A stretch of 64,000 bases of DNA from Artemisia argyi (Eukaryota; Streptophyta; Magnoliopsida; Asterales; Asteraceae): NCBI GenBank assembly GCA_030686995.1, contig CM060708.1, forward strand, positions 264,230,865-264,294,864. Direction: 5' to 3'. Positions 1 through 11,460 of the stretch are shown here, in pieces. The first letter of the stretch is position 1; every line of letters begins with the position of its first letter. The notes beneath the pieces were generated by a model, which made no database searches, was not told the origin of the DNA, and was given only the letters and a program-made list of their open reading frames with translations. The position numbers and the translations under genes were made by a program.

Positions 1-979
1 TAGTTGTAGTTCTTAGTAATTGCTTATATTGTCTTAAAATCGAACCTCGATTTTAGTTATGCTAGGTTTTGGTTGATTTTTTGCTTTAGGGTTTTTGTTG
101 ATCATGGTAATTAGGGTTTTATAACCCTTGTGCCTAATTAGGGTTTGTACTGTTTTTATCAATGTTTGTTGGCTTGTCCAAGTTGCTTACTTCATTTTCA
201 TAGGGGCAAATTTATAATGTGTTCTATAAAAAGAAATGACCAATTTATGAGCAACTACTTGGGTGAATCTCTCATGTAACCATGTTTGCAGCACAAAACA
301 AAACACTGACAAACCGAAAAGTTTATACTAGCCAGTTGCTTATATGTGTATAAAGAAATAAGCATTTTAATGAACTTTTTCAAACACCCTCTCAGTTTCA
401 AATAATCAAATTAAGCATATTGTTTTATTTTCAAATTTCGCCACTTTGAGTCTCAATATTTTATTTTAGAGCCTAACTTATGGTATTATCTATAACCTAT
501 AGTTGTTGTACAGGTTGGTGTATATTTGTTATGGATGTCTTAATTCGATGTGGTTTATGTTGGTAATGGTTATTTAAGCATACTCATGGCCTCATGTGGT
601 GTCATCTCAATAGCAGCTCAGGTGGTAAAAATAAGAAAATAAAGAGGACAAAATGCGCATCCTTATATTGAAAATGAAGTTTGAGATAACATTGTAGGAT
701 TTTTTTTTTCTTTTCTTTTTTACCTACTTATCTTTAAAAGGTTCATGTTTAGAGAATTGTACTCATCGTTTAGAGATCAGCAAACTAATGAATATGCAGA
801 GGCTGGTAAATATTGAACCTTCTCATCATTACATATTTATTCTCGGACATATCCTAGGTACATTTTCTAACCTTTAAGTTTATAGCTTCGGATCGGGAAA
901 AATTAAGTGAGTGTCATAACTCATAATCTTCAGATGTCTAAGGTTATGGTATCCGACATACCGATATGCTTGGTTGCAG
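1..979. other. AT-rich non-coding stretch, no gene seen
   Basis: No open frame of note and no transposon end that I can recognise. It lies directly upstream of an LRR pseudogene and could be its former introns or 5' region, because the first recognisable exon begins after a TTGCAG acceptor near 974-979. I see no exon homologous to the amino-terminal part of that gene here. Confidence 0.5.
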
Positions 980-1545
980 ATACTGGTTAATAACATAATT
1001 GAGCGTCTCTAATGAATATCGGGAAAGTTCAGTCTTTAAAGTTTATCATGCTTGACGGGAATCAACTAACCACCTTGCTAGATGAAGGCATTTTTCTTTT
1101 ATTCTTATTTGGAAAATAAGCATGTCATTTACATGCAAACAGTCATATGATATACATACTTAGAGATTTGACTAGCCCATAGTTTCAGTGGGCCAATTAG
1201 TGAGACTCGAGTGGTTATCCATTTCTGGCAACCTGTTAACCAGCCTGCCAGAAATCATAGGAAGCTTGCGCAATGTAAGTGACTGCATATAGTACTAACC
1301 CTTTCTTTTACTAAATATTTATCTTCACCCAATTTATTCATGTCAAAGATATCTTATAAAGTTTGTGCTGTTTTACCTGATCTATGCATAAAGCATTTGT
1401 TACTTTTCATGTTTTTGCTGTAAACATTATTCGCGTTTCTGAAATTGTAGTTTTTGCTGCTAAACGTGTCAATTAATAAATTGAAGTCTCTTCCAGGATT
1501 TGTAGGAAGCTACTTTTCTTTGGAAGAGTTGCAAGCAAAATAACA
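980..1545 (+). pseudogene. Fragment of an intron-containing plant LRR protein gene
   Basis: Three exon-like pieces read as consecutive leucine-rich repeats. Piece 1 (980-1087) follows a TTGCAG acceptor and, after a frame break with two stops near 1010, reads MNIGKVQSLKF then MLDGNQLTTL. Piece 2 (1189-1274) lies between a TTTCAG acceptor and a GTAAGT donor and reads LVRLEWLSISGNLLTSLPE then IIGSLRN. Piece 3 (from 1497, after TTCCAG) reads FVGSYFSLEELQA and then loses frame. The order and wording resemble plant cytosolic LRR proteins of the PIRL / LRR-plus-ubiquitin-like (At2g30105-like) type, from memory. Retained splice sites show a DNA-level duplicate and not a retrocopy. No start, no 3' end and no ubiquitin-like domain are visible. 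Probably dead. Confidence 0.75.
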
Positions 1546-1754
1546 AGGGGATTAGATGCAGTGATGATAAATCGGTCATAAATGTGTTGTCTGAGTGAAG
1601 TCGATCAAAGTTTGAGAATAACCATATCTTGGCGTGGCATTTATATTAATGCAGCCATGGCATTTTTTTCTCTCTTTGTTCTGATACATTCTTACATATC
1701 AGAAACTCCAATTTTTAACTGATATCTTTATTCTTTTTCAGTGAAGATCATAAC

Positions 1755-1889
1755 AGGGGGTATGGTTCAGGGTGTTTGGTCAGGAAGTATGGTTCAGGGA
1801 TTATGTTTCAGGGAGTATGGTTCAAGGGGTACAGTTCATGAGGTATGGTTCAAGGGGTACAGTTCAGGGGGTATGGTTCAGGGTTTTAA
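1755..1889 (+). repeat. Minisatellite, unit about 18 bp
   Basis: About seven imperfect copies of a unit close to GGTATGGTTCAGGGG, with variants such as GTTCAAGGGGTACA. It creates an accidental open frame rich in G, V and Q that is not a gene. Confidence 0.8.
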
Positions 1890-1898
1890 AGTTAAAGC

Positions 1899-2032
1899 GG
1901 CTTTGTTCATTGGTATATTTAACGGTGTTTGGTTGCTGTTTTTGCTGTCAAAACGGGTCGTTTGGTTGTTGTTTTTAGTAATTAAGATCATGACTCAAAA
2001 TCTTAACCAAACACAACCAAAAGAACAAAGCT
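1899..2032. mobile_element. Possible short MITE with imperfect terminal repeats
   Basis: The left end GGCTTTGTTCATTGG and the reverse complement of the right end, AGCTTTGTTCTTTTGG, match imperfectly and both lead into a GTGTTTGG motif. No clear target-site duplication, so the call is weak. It sits between the minisatellite and the second copy of the 180 bp duplication. Confidence 0.4.
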
Positions 2033-2218
2033 ATTAGAGTCGGTGATGATAAATGTGTTATATACGTGTTGTCTGAGTGAAATCTGTCAATGTATGAGAA
2101 TAACCATATCTTGGCGGGGCATTTATATTAATGCAGCCATGTCGGTTTTTTCCTGTTCCTTCTGATACATTGTTACAGATCCGAGCCTCCATTTTTTTAC
2201 TGATATATTTATTTATTT

Positions 2219-2664
2219 TCTATTTGTTTAGTTGTTTTGATTTGTTTTAACTCTTAAGTTTGTGGGTTACTTTTGGTGTTTGAAGAGTCTGATAAATCGT
2301 CTAACTGAGTAGACCCAATTGATTTGAAACTGAAAAACAGATAAACAAAAGGTGTTGAAACTCTGAAAGCCAGTTTGTTAAACCGGAATGGTTTTTCCTA
2401 CCGATCCATGCCATTCTTCGTAGTATACCTGACAAAGCGGGAGGTGTAGCTACAATAGCACCCGTTTTTATGAATTCAGTTTCGGTTTTTGAAAGTTTTA
2501 GCATACATAAAACGACATTAAGTTTCGGGTTTGAAAGTTTTTGCATACACAAGCATCTGCATATATGAAATTATTGTAGTAGGCATTCTATGATTTGAGT
2601 ATTTGTGCTTTTGATTTTCTTCATCTTCCTATTCATTTTAAGTAAGTGTTAAATGAAACACACT
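2219..2664. other. No gene seen
   Basis: Short frames only. The two related stretches TTTGAAAGTTTTAGCATACA and TTTGAAAGTTTTTGCATACA near 2488 and 2530 indicate a small local duplication. Confidence 0.4.
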
Positions 2665-2851
2665 ACAGTTTTCATAGCGAACCATCCTGTTAGCTTTACA
2701 AACACACATAGTTATGAACATAGAACGTCAACTAAAAACCCTCGCATAGTTGTGAACACTGCATTACTGTTGCGAGCGTTTTAAGTTGACGTTAAGTGTT
2801 ATAACTATGTATTTTTGTAAAGCTAAAAAGATGGTTCGTTATGAAAATTGC
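2665..2851. mobile_element. Fold-back MITE with about 80 bp arms
   Basis: The arm at 2665-2745 and the reverse complement of 2772-2851 match over nearly their whole length, sharing blocks such as TAGCTTTACAAA, ACATAGTTAT and AACGTCAACT. Only about 26 bp separate the arms, so a transcript would form a long hairpin. Structure fits a fold-back MITE (Mutator-like or other long-TIR type). I cannot define a target-site duplication with certainty. Confidence 0.8.
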
Positions 2852-3730
2852 TAACATTAACTTAAAATCAATAGGAAGATAAGGAAAATCAAAAGCAACA
2901 TTTTTCATAACTATACTCAACATGAAGAATTATATCGGGGATGTTATGCGGCAAGCTTAAACTGTTTTTGACTCTAAAATAACCGATCTGAAAATGAAGA
3001 TACAAAAACAGATTGCTGGAAGAAAGTTGATTAAAGCTAAATTGGAACAAGCATCTAGAGAACAAGGTATAGAGCTTAGTCATAAATTTTAAATTTGTTT
3101 AAATAGTCACACAAGATGCTGCTAACTTTGTCTATTGTTGTCTTGATAAATACAAACTCTACACCATTTTACCATTTTGCGCAAACTCGCTTTGGCATTT
3201 TTATACCATTTGATATACAAGTAACACACCTAGCTTTCTTTTTCCATGTATGGCTGCAAATTGAATAATTTGGTAAAAAAAAATGATAGTATGTTTTCAT
3301 TAGATAGTTAATACATTAAGTTAATTACGTACACTGGTAATACAAAAGTTCGTTCCATAAATAAGTAGTAAACCTTATAAAATGTAAAGTCAAATTTTGA
3401 TACAACAATTAACTGTCCTCTTAAACCACCCATTCAGAGTAATGCAAATTTCTGAGCAAAGAGAGATTGATGAACATAGTGAGCACCAAATGAATGAAAG
3501 ACGCCAACTCCATAAAAACAATAGTTTTAGCAATAAAATATCATATAAACACCCAATGGATGAAAGACCTCAATTCCACATATAATCTTAGTTTTTAACA
3601 AATGAAAATAGTAGTCTAGCCCCGGTTAAAAAAAATTGAAAACAAATCCAAATAAAAATCTATGTGCGAATAATGATTAGAAACTGACAAGTTTTTACCC
3701 GTTCAATAGTTGTCCAAAAAGAAAGATGAT
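2852..3730. other. No gene seen; small local repeats
   Basis: AT-rich spacer. An open frame at 3397-3585 comes from two imperfect copies of a segment near 3487 and 3551 (AATGAATGAAAGACG and AATGGATGAAAGACC) and lacks family resemblance. Confidence 0.4.
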
Positions 3731-4072
3731 TCACGAGCCCTCATTGAACAATGATGTCGGACCACCATTGTCAATCGAGCTAGAGCTAGTAGATACAGGC
3801 TTAGGTTCAGCAAAAGCCTCATGGTTTTGCGCCGGTGGAACCTCCACCACATGCTCTTGCACTCCACCATCATTAGTAATTGCATTCACAGCTTTCGTCT
3901 TAAGTGCAATCATTTTCATTCTCGCGTTCAACCATATTTTAATTTCACGAGTCACCTTTTCACACCTTGACACTCTAATAGACACCATATTCGGAAACGC
4001 AAAAGCCTCAATCCCCTTATTATATACTTCCTTGTTACATTGAAGCATGTTATGTTGGCAAATCTTTGCCAC
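3731..4072 (-). pseudogene. C-terminal fragment of a SKIP2/VFB-type F-box/LRR gene
   Basis: Minus-strand frame containing KGIEAFAFPN, VSRCEKVTREIK, KTKAVNAITNDGGVQEHVVE and a VPPAQNHEAFAEP tail. This is the carboxy-terminal LRR and tail found in the plus-strand F-box copies at 43251-43469 and 56080-56337 (KGIEAFALGC, VQEHVVEVPLAADHVAVTEP). The F-box and most LRRs are missing, and the sequence upstream of the KGIEAF segment is shortened relative to the paralogs. The flank to the left also matches the paralogs' 3' flank in reverse complement (TAGTTGTCCAAAAAG near 3709). It is the only copy in the opposite orientation, about 32 kb from the rest, separated from them by the retrotransposon block. 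Confidence 0.85.
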
Positions 4073-4560
4073 CGAATGAATGTTTTTCGCACTGCTGCTA
4101 CAACTTTTGTTGTACTTATCTTACTTCATAGCTTAGTAAATGTTTGGCATAAGGGTAGTTTATGCACACACATATATTCGCATTGTCTTATGTGCAATAA
4201 AGCTCACGTAACCCTTATCTAAAAATAAAACTCATGCACTTATTTTAAATTTGCACAATATAATTTTGTTAATTTAGATACAACTAGTAGTTAATGTTTT
4301 ATTTTCTCAGAATATAGTGCCATACCTACAATGACTTCCCTCAAAATTCCTAAAGAACACACGAGTCTCATCTGTATTAATCACATTTACGACCCAAGAA
4401 GCCCAAGTATTCAAGGATGTGGTGTCCATGGTTGACCTTCCAAGTTTTAGTCTCCAACCGGCCTTAAAATAACATCCACTGTCCAAAAACCAATTCAAAA
4501 CTTATTGCATAAGAACATCTAGACAAAAGGGGTAAAATGGGTGGTTGACGGTCAATAACA
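4073..4560. other. No recognisable gene
   Basis: A minus-strand frame at 4307-4498 (with WASWVVNVINTDETRVFFRN) is open but I do not recognise it, and it has no supporting context. It may be a shred of a retroelement. Confidence 0.3.
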
Positions 4561-6260
4561 AATTCCATTCAAAGCGGCTAATTGGATATGGGTAAATTGG
4601 GTATTCCTCACTTAACATAGGGAGAAGGGAAGAATATGCCAAGAGGATATTCCTTTGCTTGGAAAGGAAGTGTGGATGTTAGAGAGGGAAGATTTAAATT
4701 TGAAATTCAAATGTGAGAGAGGGAGAAGTGAGAGAGTAAGGTTGGGTGAAGGTTGAACCATGGTTGGGTTCGAAGAGAAACCATGATTGAGTTAAAGAGG
4801 ATATATAAGGGAATATTCCAAACTTGGAGAGAAAGGGGAGATAAAGGGTTAAGATGAGTTTGGGTGAGTTGGATTGGATGTGATGGTTTGGAGCCTTGGT
4901 TTGAAATTCAAATTTGAATTAGGCATGTGATGGAAAGTAGGAGTGAGTTGGCAAGTGTGTGGGGAAGGAGATGGTTGTGAGGGGAGTGTGTGTAATTTTA
5001 AATATAGTTTTTGGAGTGTAAGAGATGAGTTGGATTGTGTAAGAAGGATATGATGGGTGTAAGAGTGAGTTGATGGGGAGCCTTTGGCTTAGATTCAAAT
5101 TTGAGATGTTGTGAGTCAGGTAGTGTGTGTGGGAGAGAGTTTGTGAGTGAGTGTGTGTGAAATTTGAATACAAATGGGAGTGTATGTGAGGAAGGTTTAT
5201 TTGAGTTTGAAATGAAGGTTTGGATGAGGAAGATGAAGACGTTGTGAAATCTTAGTGGTTGGATGGGAATGTTGTAAAGGGAATGTTTTGAAGATATGGC
5301 ATGGGAATGTAGGGGACAAGAAGTACACACTAGTACAAGGAATATAAGAGGATGTTGGGGATAAGATTTGAGAAGATTTTGAAAAGGTTGGAGGATTTGT
5401 TTGACGTGGAGATTAATCAAAGGATTGATTAGGAGTTAATCACAGTGTCATTAAGAAAGAAAAGAGTTGACAATTATGATTATGAGTTGAGAAGATCAAA
5501 GATTACTTATAATCTTAAGTAACTCAACGTCGAGTATTCATAATCTCATAACACTTGAATTTCCAAGACTCAAATCAATAATCACCTTGATGCAAACAAG
5601 CTAAGTGCTTTGCATCTTTGTAAAGCATATCCCATAACGGGAAAGGATGCGTTTACGTAAAGGGACCTTTGACTTAGTTTGACCAATAAGGGAGTAAACC
5701 CGTTATGTGTTTAGAGAAGACCTAAACATGGGTTATGGCCATCTGGATACTTGCACTTGATATCACATGCAATGTATAAGCTTCCAGGGTTTTGAAAAGC
5801 CTTGGCTAGAGGCATTTGTCAAAATACTTGAGTTGGCGTTTTACCGAAAACGGGTGTTTGAAAATTTAGATCTCTTTAATTCTAAAACACGTTTGGAGTG
5901 TTCTCAATGAAGCACATAACATATTCATACCTGTATTGAAAGATCCACATTTGTCGGGTAAGGGGAAAGCCGACTTTCAAATTTCGTCCCGAACCAAACA
6001 GTGGCCTGGCACGTTGCTTGCGCGTCGGAGCGTTGGCAGAAGCAGTTATTGGTTCGGGGAAATTTGGCTACCGTTTGTTATTTTATGTGTTTCGAAGGTT
6101 TATTTATCATCATTAAAACATAAGGAGATCTGACTAATGTTGTCCCTATAGAGATCGTATCATAATGTGACTATGTTAACTAGAACTCAAAAAAGGGCAC
6201 AATGCCATTTGTGTAATTGTACATTGATTATTTAACTCACCGTATTTTTATCAATACGAG
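4561..6260. other. Degenerate retroelement-derived sequence with strong strand skew
   Basis: From about 4600 to 5430 the plus strand is very rich in G, A and T and poor in C, with many GAGTGTGTG and GAGTTGG motifs; the open minus-strand frames at 4919-5420 are products of that skew. From 5430 to 6120 the text resembles an LTR leader (AAATTTCGTCCCGAACCAAA near 5980 and a matching GGTTCGGGGAAATTTGG near 6050), and an integrase relic follows. Most likely an old Ty3/gypsy LTR and flanking piece; boundaries not resolved. Confidence 0.4.
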
Positions 6261-6276
6261 AATTTTATCATATTGA

Positions 6277-6387
6277 ATGAGTAGGAAAGTGTACTTAGAA
6301 GGAATAATGTCAAGGTATGGTATATTGCTATCGGCAATCTCAGATAGAGGTGCTCGATTCGTTTCTAAAGTTTTGGGGAGTTTTTAG
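6277..6387 (+). pseudogene. Relic of Ty3/gypsy chromovirus-type integrase core
   Basis: A 36-codon frame reads VYLEGIMSRYGILLSAISD then RGARFVSKVLGSF, aligning with the integrase catalytic-core stretch that ordinarily reads like 'RYGVPLSIVSDRDxRF' in Tekay/Del-type chromoviruses. The Asp of the ISDR motif is retained but the surrounding RT and RNase H are gone. It ends at a TAG and lies just outside the LTR of element A, so element A probably inserted next to or into this older relic. Confidence 0.65.
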
Positions 6388-6507
6388 TTAGCTATGTTAC
6401 TCTGTTTAATCTTAGGATCGAAAGAGATTAGTTCTTCCACGGGAAAAGAAAAGGAATAGACGACTATTCCATAGATAGTAGTGCTGATCACCTTAGGTGT
6501 AAGACAA

Positions 6508-7926
6508 TGATGCGTAGGGATTGCACCAGGCTTTACCTCTCGAGGGATCTAGAGAAGCTTACAACCCCCACCAGGCAGTGTACCTGATCGTTATAGTATA
6601 GTATAGTGACAAGTACCGGGGGATTGATCGTTCAACTTGGGAATAGTGTCGCTAGGATTAGAAAACCTAAAGACTAGGTCTAGAGATGAGGGATGATTCT
6701 TTTTGTATTTTTATATTTTATGGAAACAAGTAAAAATCTCGGTTTTGAAGGAGTTGGGCGGAATTAGTTGCTATTCAACTAACCCAATAACTAAGATGCA
6801 ATCAAAATAAAATACTAGAAATGAAAATAAACTAAATTAAGATAGTGGTGTGAGCAATATATGGGAGAATTGTGTTTACTTAGATTTCACTACTCCCTAG
6901 ATATCTTTTACAGGTTAATTACTTGTTACAGTTGCGTGGATGACGGATTGTATTCCTTTATACCATTCATGGGGTGGTGTACTTACTTCTCCAATCCTAT
7001 AAGCTCCTACTTCACTCCTATGTCGAGCCGACTAAGAAGCTCCTAACATGGGATCACTAGAATTCGCTCATGCATGAAATGCAACCAATAAAACCTAGTA
7101 CACATCGGTTCATGTTTCTTAAGACGTTTAAGCAAGTTGCACAATGGAGATCTGCCAGTTTTCTTAAGCCTAACATTGAAATCATTCATCCATTACAACT
7201 ATAAACAAGCAATCAACCTATAATCAACATCAAGGTTTCATTACATCTAAGCAAACACATGAAAGATCTAGCCTAGCATGTTAAAATCAAGACAAGCATA
7301 AGATATATTCAAACAACACATAGACATATTGAATGAATTGAAAGAGGACTTATCTTAATTGAACATGAAACGTTTCAAGGGGTGAAAACCCTTGAAAATA
7401 CTGTTACAAACGACCTAGGGTTTATTAGGTTCGACCCTAGTATTCTCCACGCAAGTTCCTCTCTTTTGAATGAAAAATAGAAAAGTATATATAGATTTTG
7501 TAAGGTCACGGCGTCAAGAGTAAATTTCTGACACCGTCATCTCGCCGCCAAATAAATTCTCGGACTGCCTAGATCTGGGTTTGACGCCGTCACGTGTATT
7601 CCATTTGCAGACCGTCACCAAAATTGTTCTTGACGCCCTTCTCTTGACGCCTTCAGGTTTTCTCTGGGTCGTCATGGATTTTACTCTGACGCCGTCAAAA
7701 TTTCCTTCTTGACGCCGTCAGGTACTGTTCTCAGCATGGAAAATTAAGTCTTTGCCGTTTTCTTCACTTTTATGCTCCAAAAACGTCCAAAATGCTTCCT
7801 TTTCCAGAATTCATTCCCAAAGTACCTAAAATCACCAAAGGAACGATTTAGGGCAATATTTGATTAAATAAATTCAATTCCGGGCTTAAATGACCCCCTA
7901 AAAACGGTTCATTTTTCGCCTCATCA
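6508..7926 (-). repeat. 3' LTR of element A
   Basis: About 1.42 kb, running (element sense) from TGATGAGGCG to CGCATCA, so TG...CA ends. It matches the B 3' LTR at about 95 percent by eye. It holds a cluster of GACGCCGTCA-like motifs (7530-7740) and a TATA-like TATATATAG at 7486-7494 in the minus sense. The five bases outside the left end (GACAA) have no partner because the other LTR is lost. Confidence 0.9.
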
Positions 7927-10389
7927 TATACCCTTACACTTGAGATTTGCTTGTCCTCAAGCAAATGCGCTTTTATTCTAATCAAAATACAAGTTAGGGG
8001 TCATTTAACACTAATATAAAAGTAATTACAACAAATAATCATTCCACTAAAGACCAAAGACAAGCACGGAGGTCATATACTAGCACCTCACAAATAGTGT
8101 TTAGATACTCACATCTCTCGGGTGTAATAAAGTAATATCACATTATGGAAATGGAAAACATCTCTCACTACCTGTCATAGCAAAATAGATTACCATAGGC
8201 TTGGGAAAGGATCAAACCTCCACCACATGGCGTAAGCACCTAGGATAAACTATCAAAGAGGTCTTTTAAAAGGGTTGTAACGTTAGGTGTAGGGATATGG
8301 AATACACAGTTTTGTTGGATATAGGCAGTCTTTACTAGTGGCGAGTTAACAATCTTGGTCAATTACATGTACAATGTGGCGTTGCTAAGCCAAGACTCGA
8401 CTCGACTTAAGTTAATAAATAAAAAATAACAATAACATAAAATGAACATAGAATAAAAAGGGATGGTAGTCCGTATGTTTTTTCTTTTTCTTTTTCTATT
8501 TTTTTTTCTTTTTCTTAATTTTTTCGATTTTTTTTTCATACACTCTTACCCTACCATCCAAAATAATACATCATAGGGATTGAAAATTCCCCTTACACTT
8601 GAATTTTTACATACTTTACAATAAACTAATCTAATGACTCAAATCAAGATAATCAAAACACTTGGAGTACTTTTTAGATTAACGCACATATGGGGGTAAT
8701 ATATGATGTTCTTCCCCATTACTCCATAAAATTAGTACTTTACCTATGAGTCCCAATCGTCCCAAAACAATATGTACAAGGATATGACTCGACTTAGCAA
8801 CCATGTAATCAATTAGATAATTAACTAAGGGTTTAAACAAATAACAATAATGTACTAAAGATGAGTGCATACACGGAAGGCTAAGGCGATTTGGTTGTAC
8901 ATTTAAGTGAGGTGTAACAAATTCTTCCTTTAAGTAAGATGCTTAAAGTTTGAAACGAAAAGATAGGCTCGGAGGGGTGTACTAGGGGTTTCGTGTACTA
9001 AAAATGAGTACAACGCTAATGGTGTGGGAAAAATTAGTTGACTTTACTAGCCAAGTAATATGACTTAAATGGTTAAGTAATTATGATACGGGTTCAACAC
9101 AAGGGTGATCCTAATGCCTCTTATTATGTAGTAAATCCTACTACACGAATGTAGTCTCACTAGCGGTCTCGGGATGCATCACTAACGCAAGTTCTAGAAT
9201 TTAAATGCTACCGGTACACTCATAAGCACTAATAGGAAATGCTTTTCCTATCAAATCTAAAGGAGAACCTCACATATTTGGGTGGAAAATTTTTCTGAAT
9301 GGTACGGTTTTGTGCTAGTCATACAATCTCCTATCCATGAGACGCTTGCTATGGCTAAAGTTTCACTCCTAGATGTTGTAAAAAATTTTAAATTTGGCGC
9401 TAAAATTACACTAACAAGTATTTCTCATAGTTTTATTACACATCTACCATCAAACAAGCAAACTCAAGCGAAAGTGTATCTGTAAGGTATCATCATTTTA
9501 CCCTCCCCTTACACTTAGGATGAACATTGTCCCCAATGTTCAAGTAAAGAATGTAAAAGTGAAATAAGTAAAAGGAATGAAATCAAATACTCCCCTGATT
9601 CGCTCGGTATGGATAATAAGGTGGCCAGGTTAGATCTTCCTCCAAGAAAATGAACAATCAAAGCTTCCCTTCCAGAATATAAATCATCTTCTTGTCATAC
9701 ATAACCTGTAAAACCTGAGAAAAGAGACAAGGCAACCTCGCGTAAAATCGGCGGCAATCTATATATGCTAACAAATCCTAAAAAGCAAAGTAAGATATAA
9801 TGCTTGTGGAATGATGTTTGCAGATCTCCTGGAGATTATAAAACTAAAGATTCAACAAAAATTTTAAGACTCCGTTAGAAAAACAAAACTGGTAAAATTT
9901 CAAGATTTTTACGCGTGACGCCATCAGGAATTTCTTCCTGATGCTGCCAGAAGTGACCTGCAGAAATTCTTATGTTAAGTTTCCGGAAAATTTCTGGAAA
10001 AACTTGGTCCTACTTCCTGGAAAATCCTGCAAAACATCATTATGACTCGATACAAGCATTTGACTCTAACAAATACGAATATACATGTTCACTTAATATT
10101 ATGGAGATTCATGATCGAGTTTGTTCTTAAAAACATATTTAGGGTTTCCCCTTACAATTTTCTTTTGCGAAATACCTTTGGATGAAGTTAAGACTAAGCC
10201 AAACAAAAAAATAAAGTATTTTCACCATTTTAGTTTTGAAACATGATCTACCAACAATAAAAATAAAGCATGAATACGGAAGCAAATAACAAACAAACAA
10301 AATAAAAATCACACAAAACATGGGTTGCCTCCCAAGAAGCGCTTTTCTTTATTTACGAGTCTTGAAGCTAGACTCAAGGTCATGGGCTA
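7927..10389 (-). other. 3' untranslated region of element A
   Basis: Non-coding stretch between integrase and 3' LTR, reverse-complement homologous to 27720-30242 in element B. It contains a pyrimidine tract (8480-8540), several CCCCTTACACTT boxes (polypurine-like in element sense) and a perfect 8-bp hairpin at 9522-9541. A conserved block near the IN end (AAGAAGCGC then GGTTGCCTCCC in reverse, 10325-10345) also occurs in B. Frames here such as 8679-8870 are not genes. Confidence 0.8.
9522..9541 (-). promoter_or_regulatory. Perfect hairpin preceding a polypurine-like box (element A)
   Basis: In element sense GAACATTG, loop GGGA, CAATGTTC, then four bases and TAAGTGTAAGGGGAGGG. The same module is in B (28592-28611) and, with compensated base changes, in C (22126-22145). 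Role unknown. Confidence 0.7.
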
Positions 10390-11460
10390 CTACGTGACCT
10401 CATCATCAAACGTTACATCCTCCTCACTAATCATTTCATTACTATTTTCTTGATAATGTTTTACACATTGTATGCTGACAGTGAACTCCCTACCTTCATC
10501 GTCTAGTAACACAACGGCTCCAGTTTTAGAGGAACTTTTCACCGTAAATGGTCCATACCATCTAGACTTGAGTTTCCCTGGAAATAATCTTAACCGAGAG
10601 TTGTACAATAGGACTTTGTCCCCTTCTGAAAATTCCTTGGGTTTCTTAATCCTTTGGTCATGCCATCTTTTTGCCCTCTCTTTGTATGTAATGGAGGACT
10701 CATAAGCTTCTAATCTAAGCTCATCGAGCTCGTGTAATTGCAAGAACCTATTGGTTCTGGCAATTGTATAATCTAAATTACATGCCTTAAGCGCCCAATA
10801 AGCCTTATGTTCCAATTCTACCGGAAGGTGACATGCCTTACCATATACCATGCGGAACGGGGTTGTTCCAATAGGTGTCTTATAGGCAGTTCGGAATGCC
10901 CATAAGGCCTCGTCGAGTTTAAATGACCAGTCTTTTCTATTTTGACTAACCGTTTTTTCTAGTATTCTTTTAATAGCCCTGTTTGTGTTTTCGACCTGGC
11001 CATTGGTCTGTGGATGATAGGCGGTGGAGAATCGATGGGACACCCATACATTCTCATGACTTTTTCCATTTGCGCATTATAAAAGTGGGTTCCCCTATCA
11101 CTGATGAGGGCTTTAGGAATCCCGAATCTAGCGAAGAGATTTTTCAGGAAATGAATAACCACTCTGGCATCGTTGGTCCTAAGGGCTTGTGCCTCTACCC
11201 ATTTTGAAACATAATCGATGGCAACTAAAATGTATTCATTCCCCCCTGAAGATGGAAAGGGTCCCATGAAGTCAATTCCCCAGACATCGAAAACCTCACA
11301 TACTTGTATAAAATTCTGAGGTGCTTCATCCCTATGAGATATGTTCCCGGCCCGTTGGCATGTATCGCATGCTTGTACCATTTCTTTGACATCCCGGAAA
11401 ATTGTGGGCCAATAGAATCCCGCATCAAAAATCTTTCGAGCGGTGGTGCTTATCCCATGA
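10390..11460 (-). pseudogene. Athila-like integrase (zinc-binding end, core and C-terminus)
   Basis: Would encode the integrase that inserts element cDNA in the nucleus. The zinc-binding end shows [11 protein letters not shown]; the core shows [33 protein letters not shown] and, after a frame break near 11035, [13 protein letters not shown] with its catalytic Glu. The C-terminal part has [20 protein letters not shown] and [10 protein letters not shown], a GPF/Y-type module. So D, D and E can all be seen but are split across two frames (10959-11381 and 10390-11043). The open C-terminal 217-codon frame is the best-preserved piece. The upstream frame change near 11455 separates it from the RNase H tail. 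Confidence 0.9.

Larger units (their letters stand above)
1557..2218 (+). repeat. Direct duplication of about 180 bp flanking a minisatellite
   Basis: The blocks at about 1557-1737 and 2036-2218 share long stretches such as ACCATATCTTGGCG followed by GGGCATTTATATTAATGCAG-like sequence and a CTGATACATT segment. They sit directly downstream of the LRR fragment and may be its former 3' UTR. The intervening 300 bp hold the minisatellite and a small inverted-repeat element. Confidence 0.7.

Noticed and set aside
1741..2037. 98-codon plus frame over the minisatellite
   Set aside because: Open because the 18-bp unit is a multiple of three; two frames open in parallel.
4919..5420. Two overlapping minus-strand open frames of 84 and 140 codons
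   Set aside because: Composition (Ser, His, Thr, Leu, Pro) follows from the G/T-rich skew of the plus strand; no motif, no family and two frames open at once.
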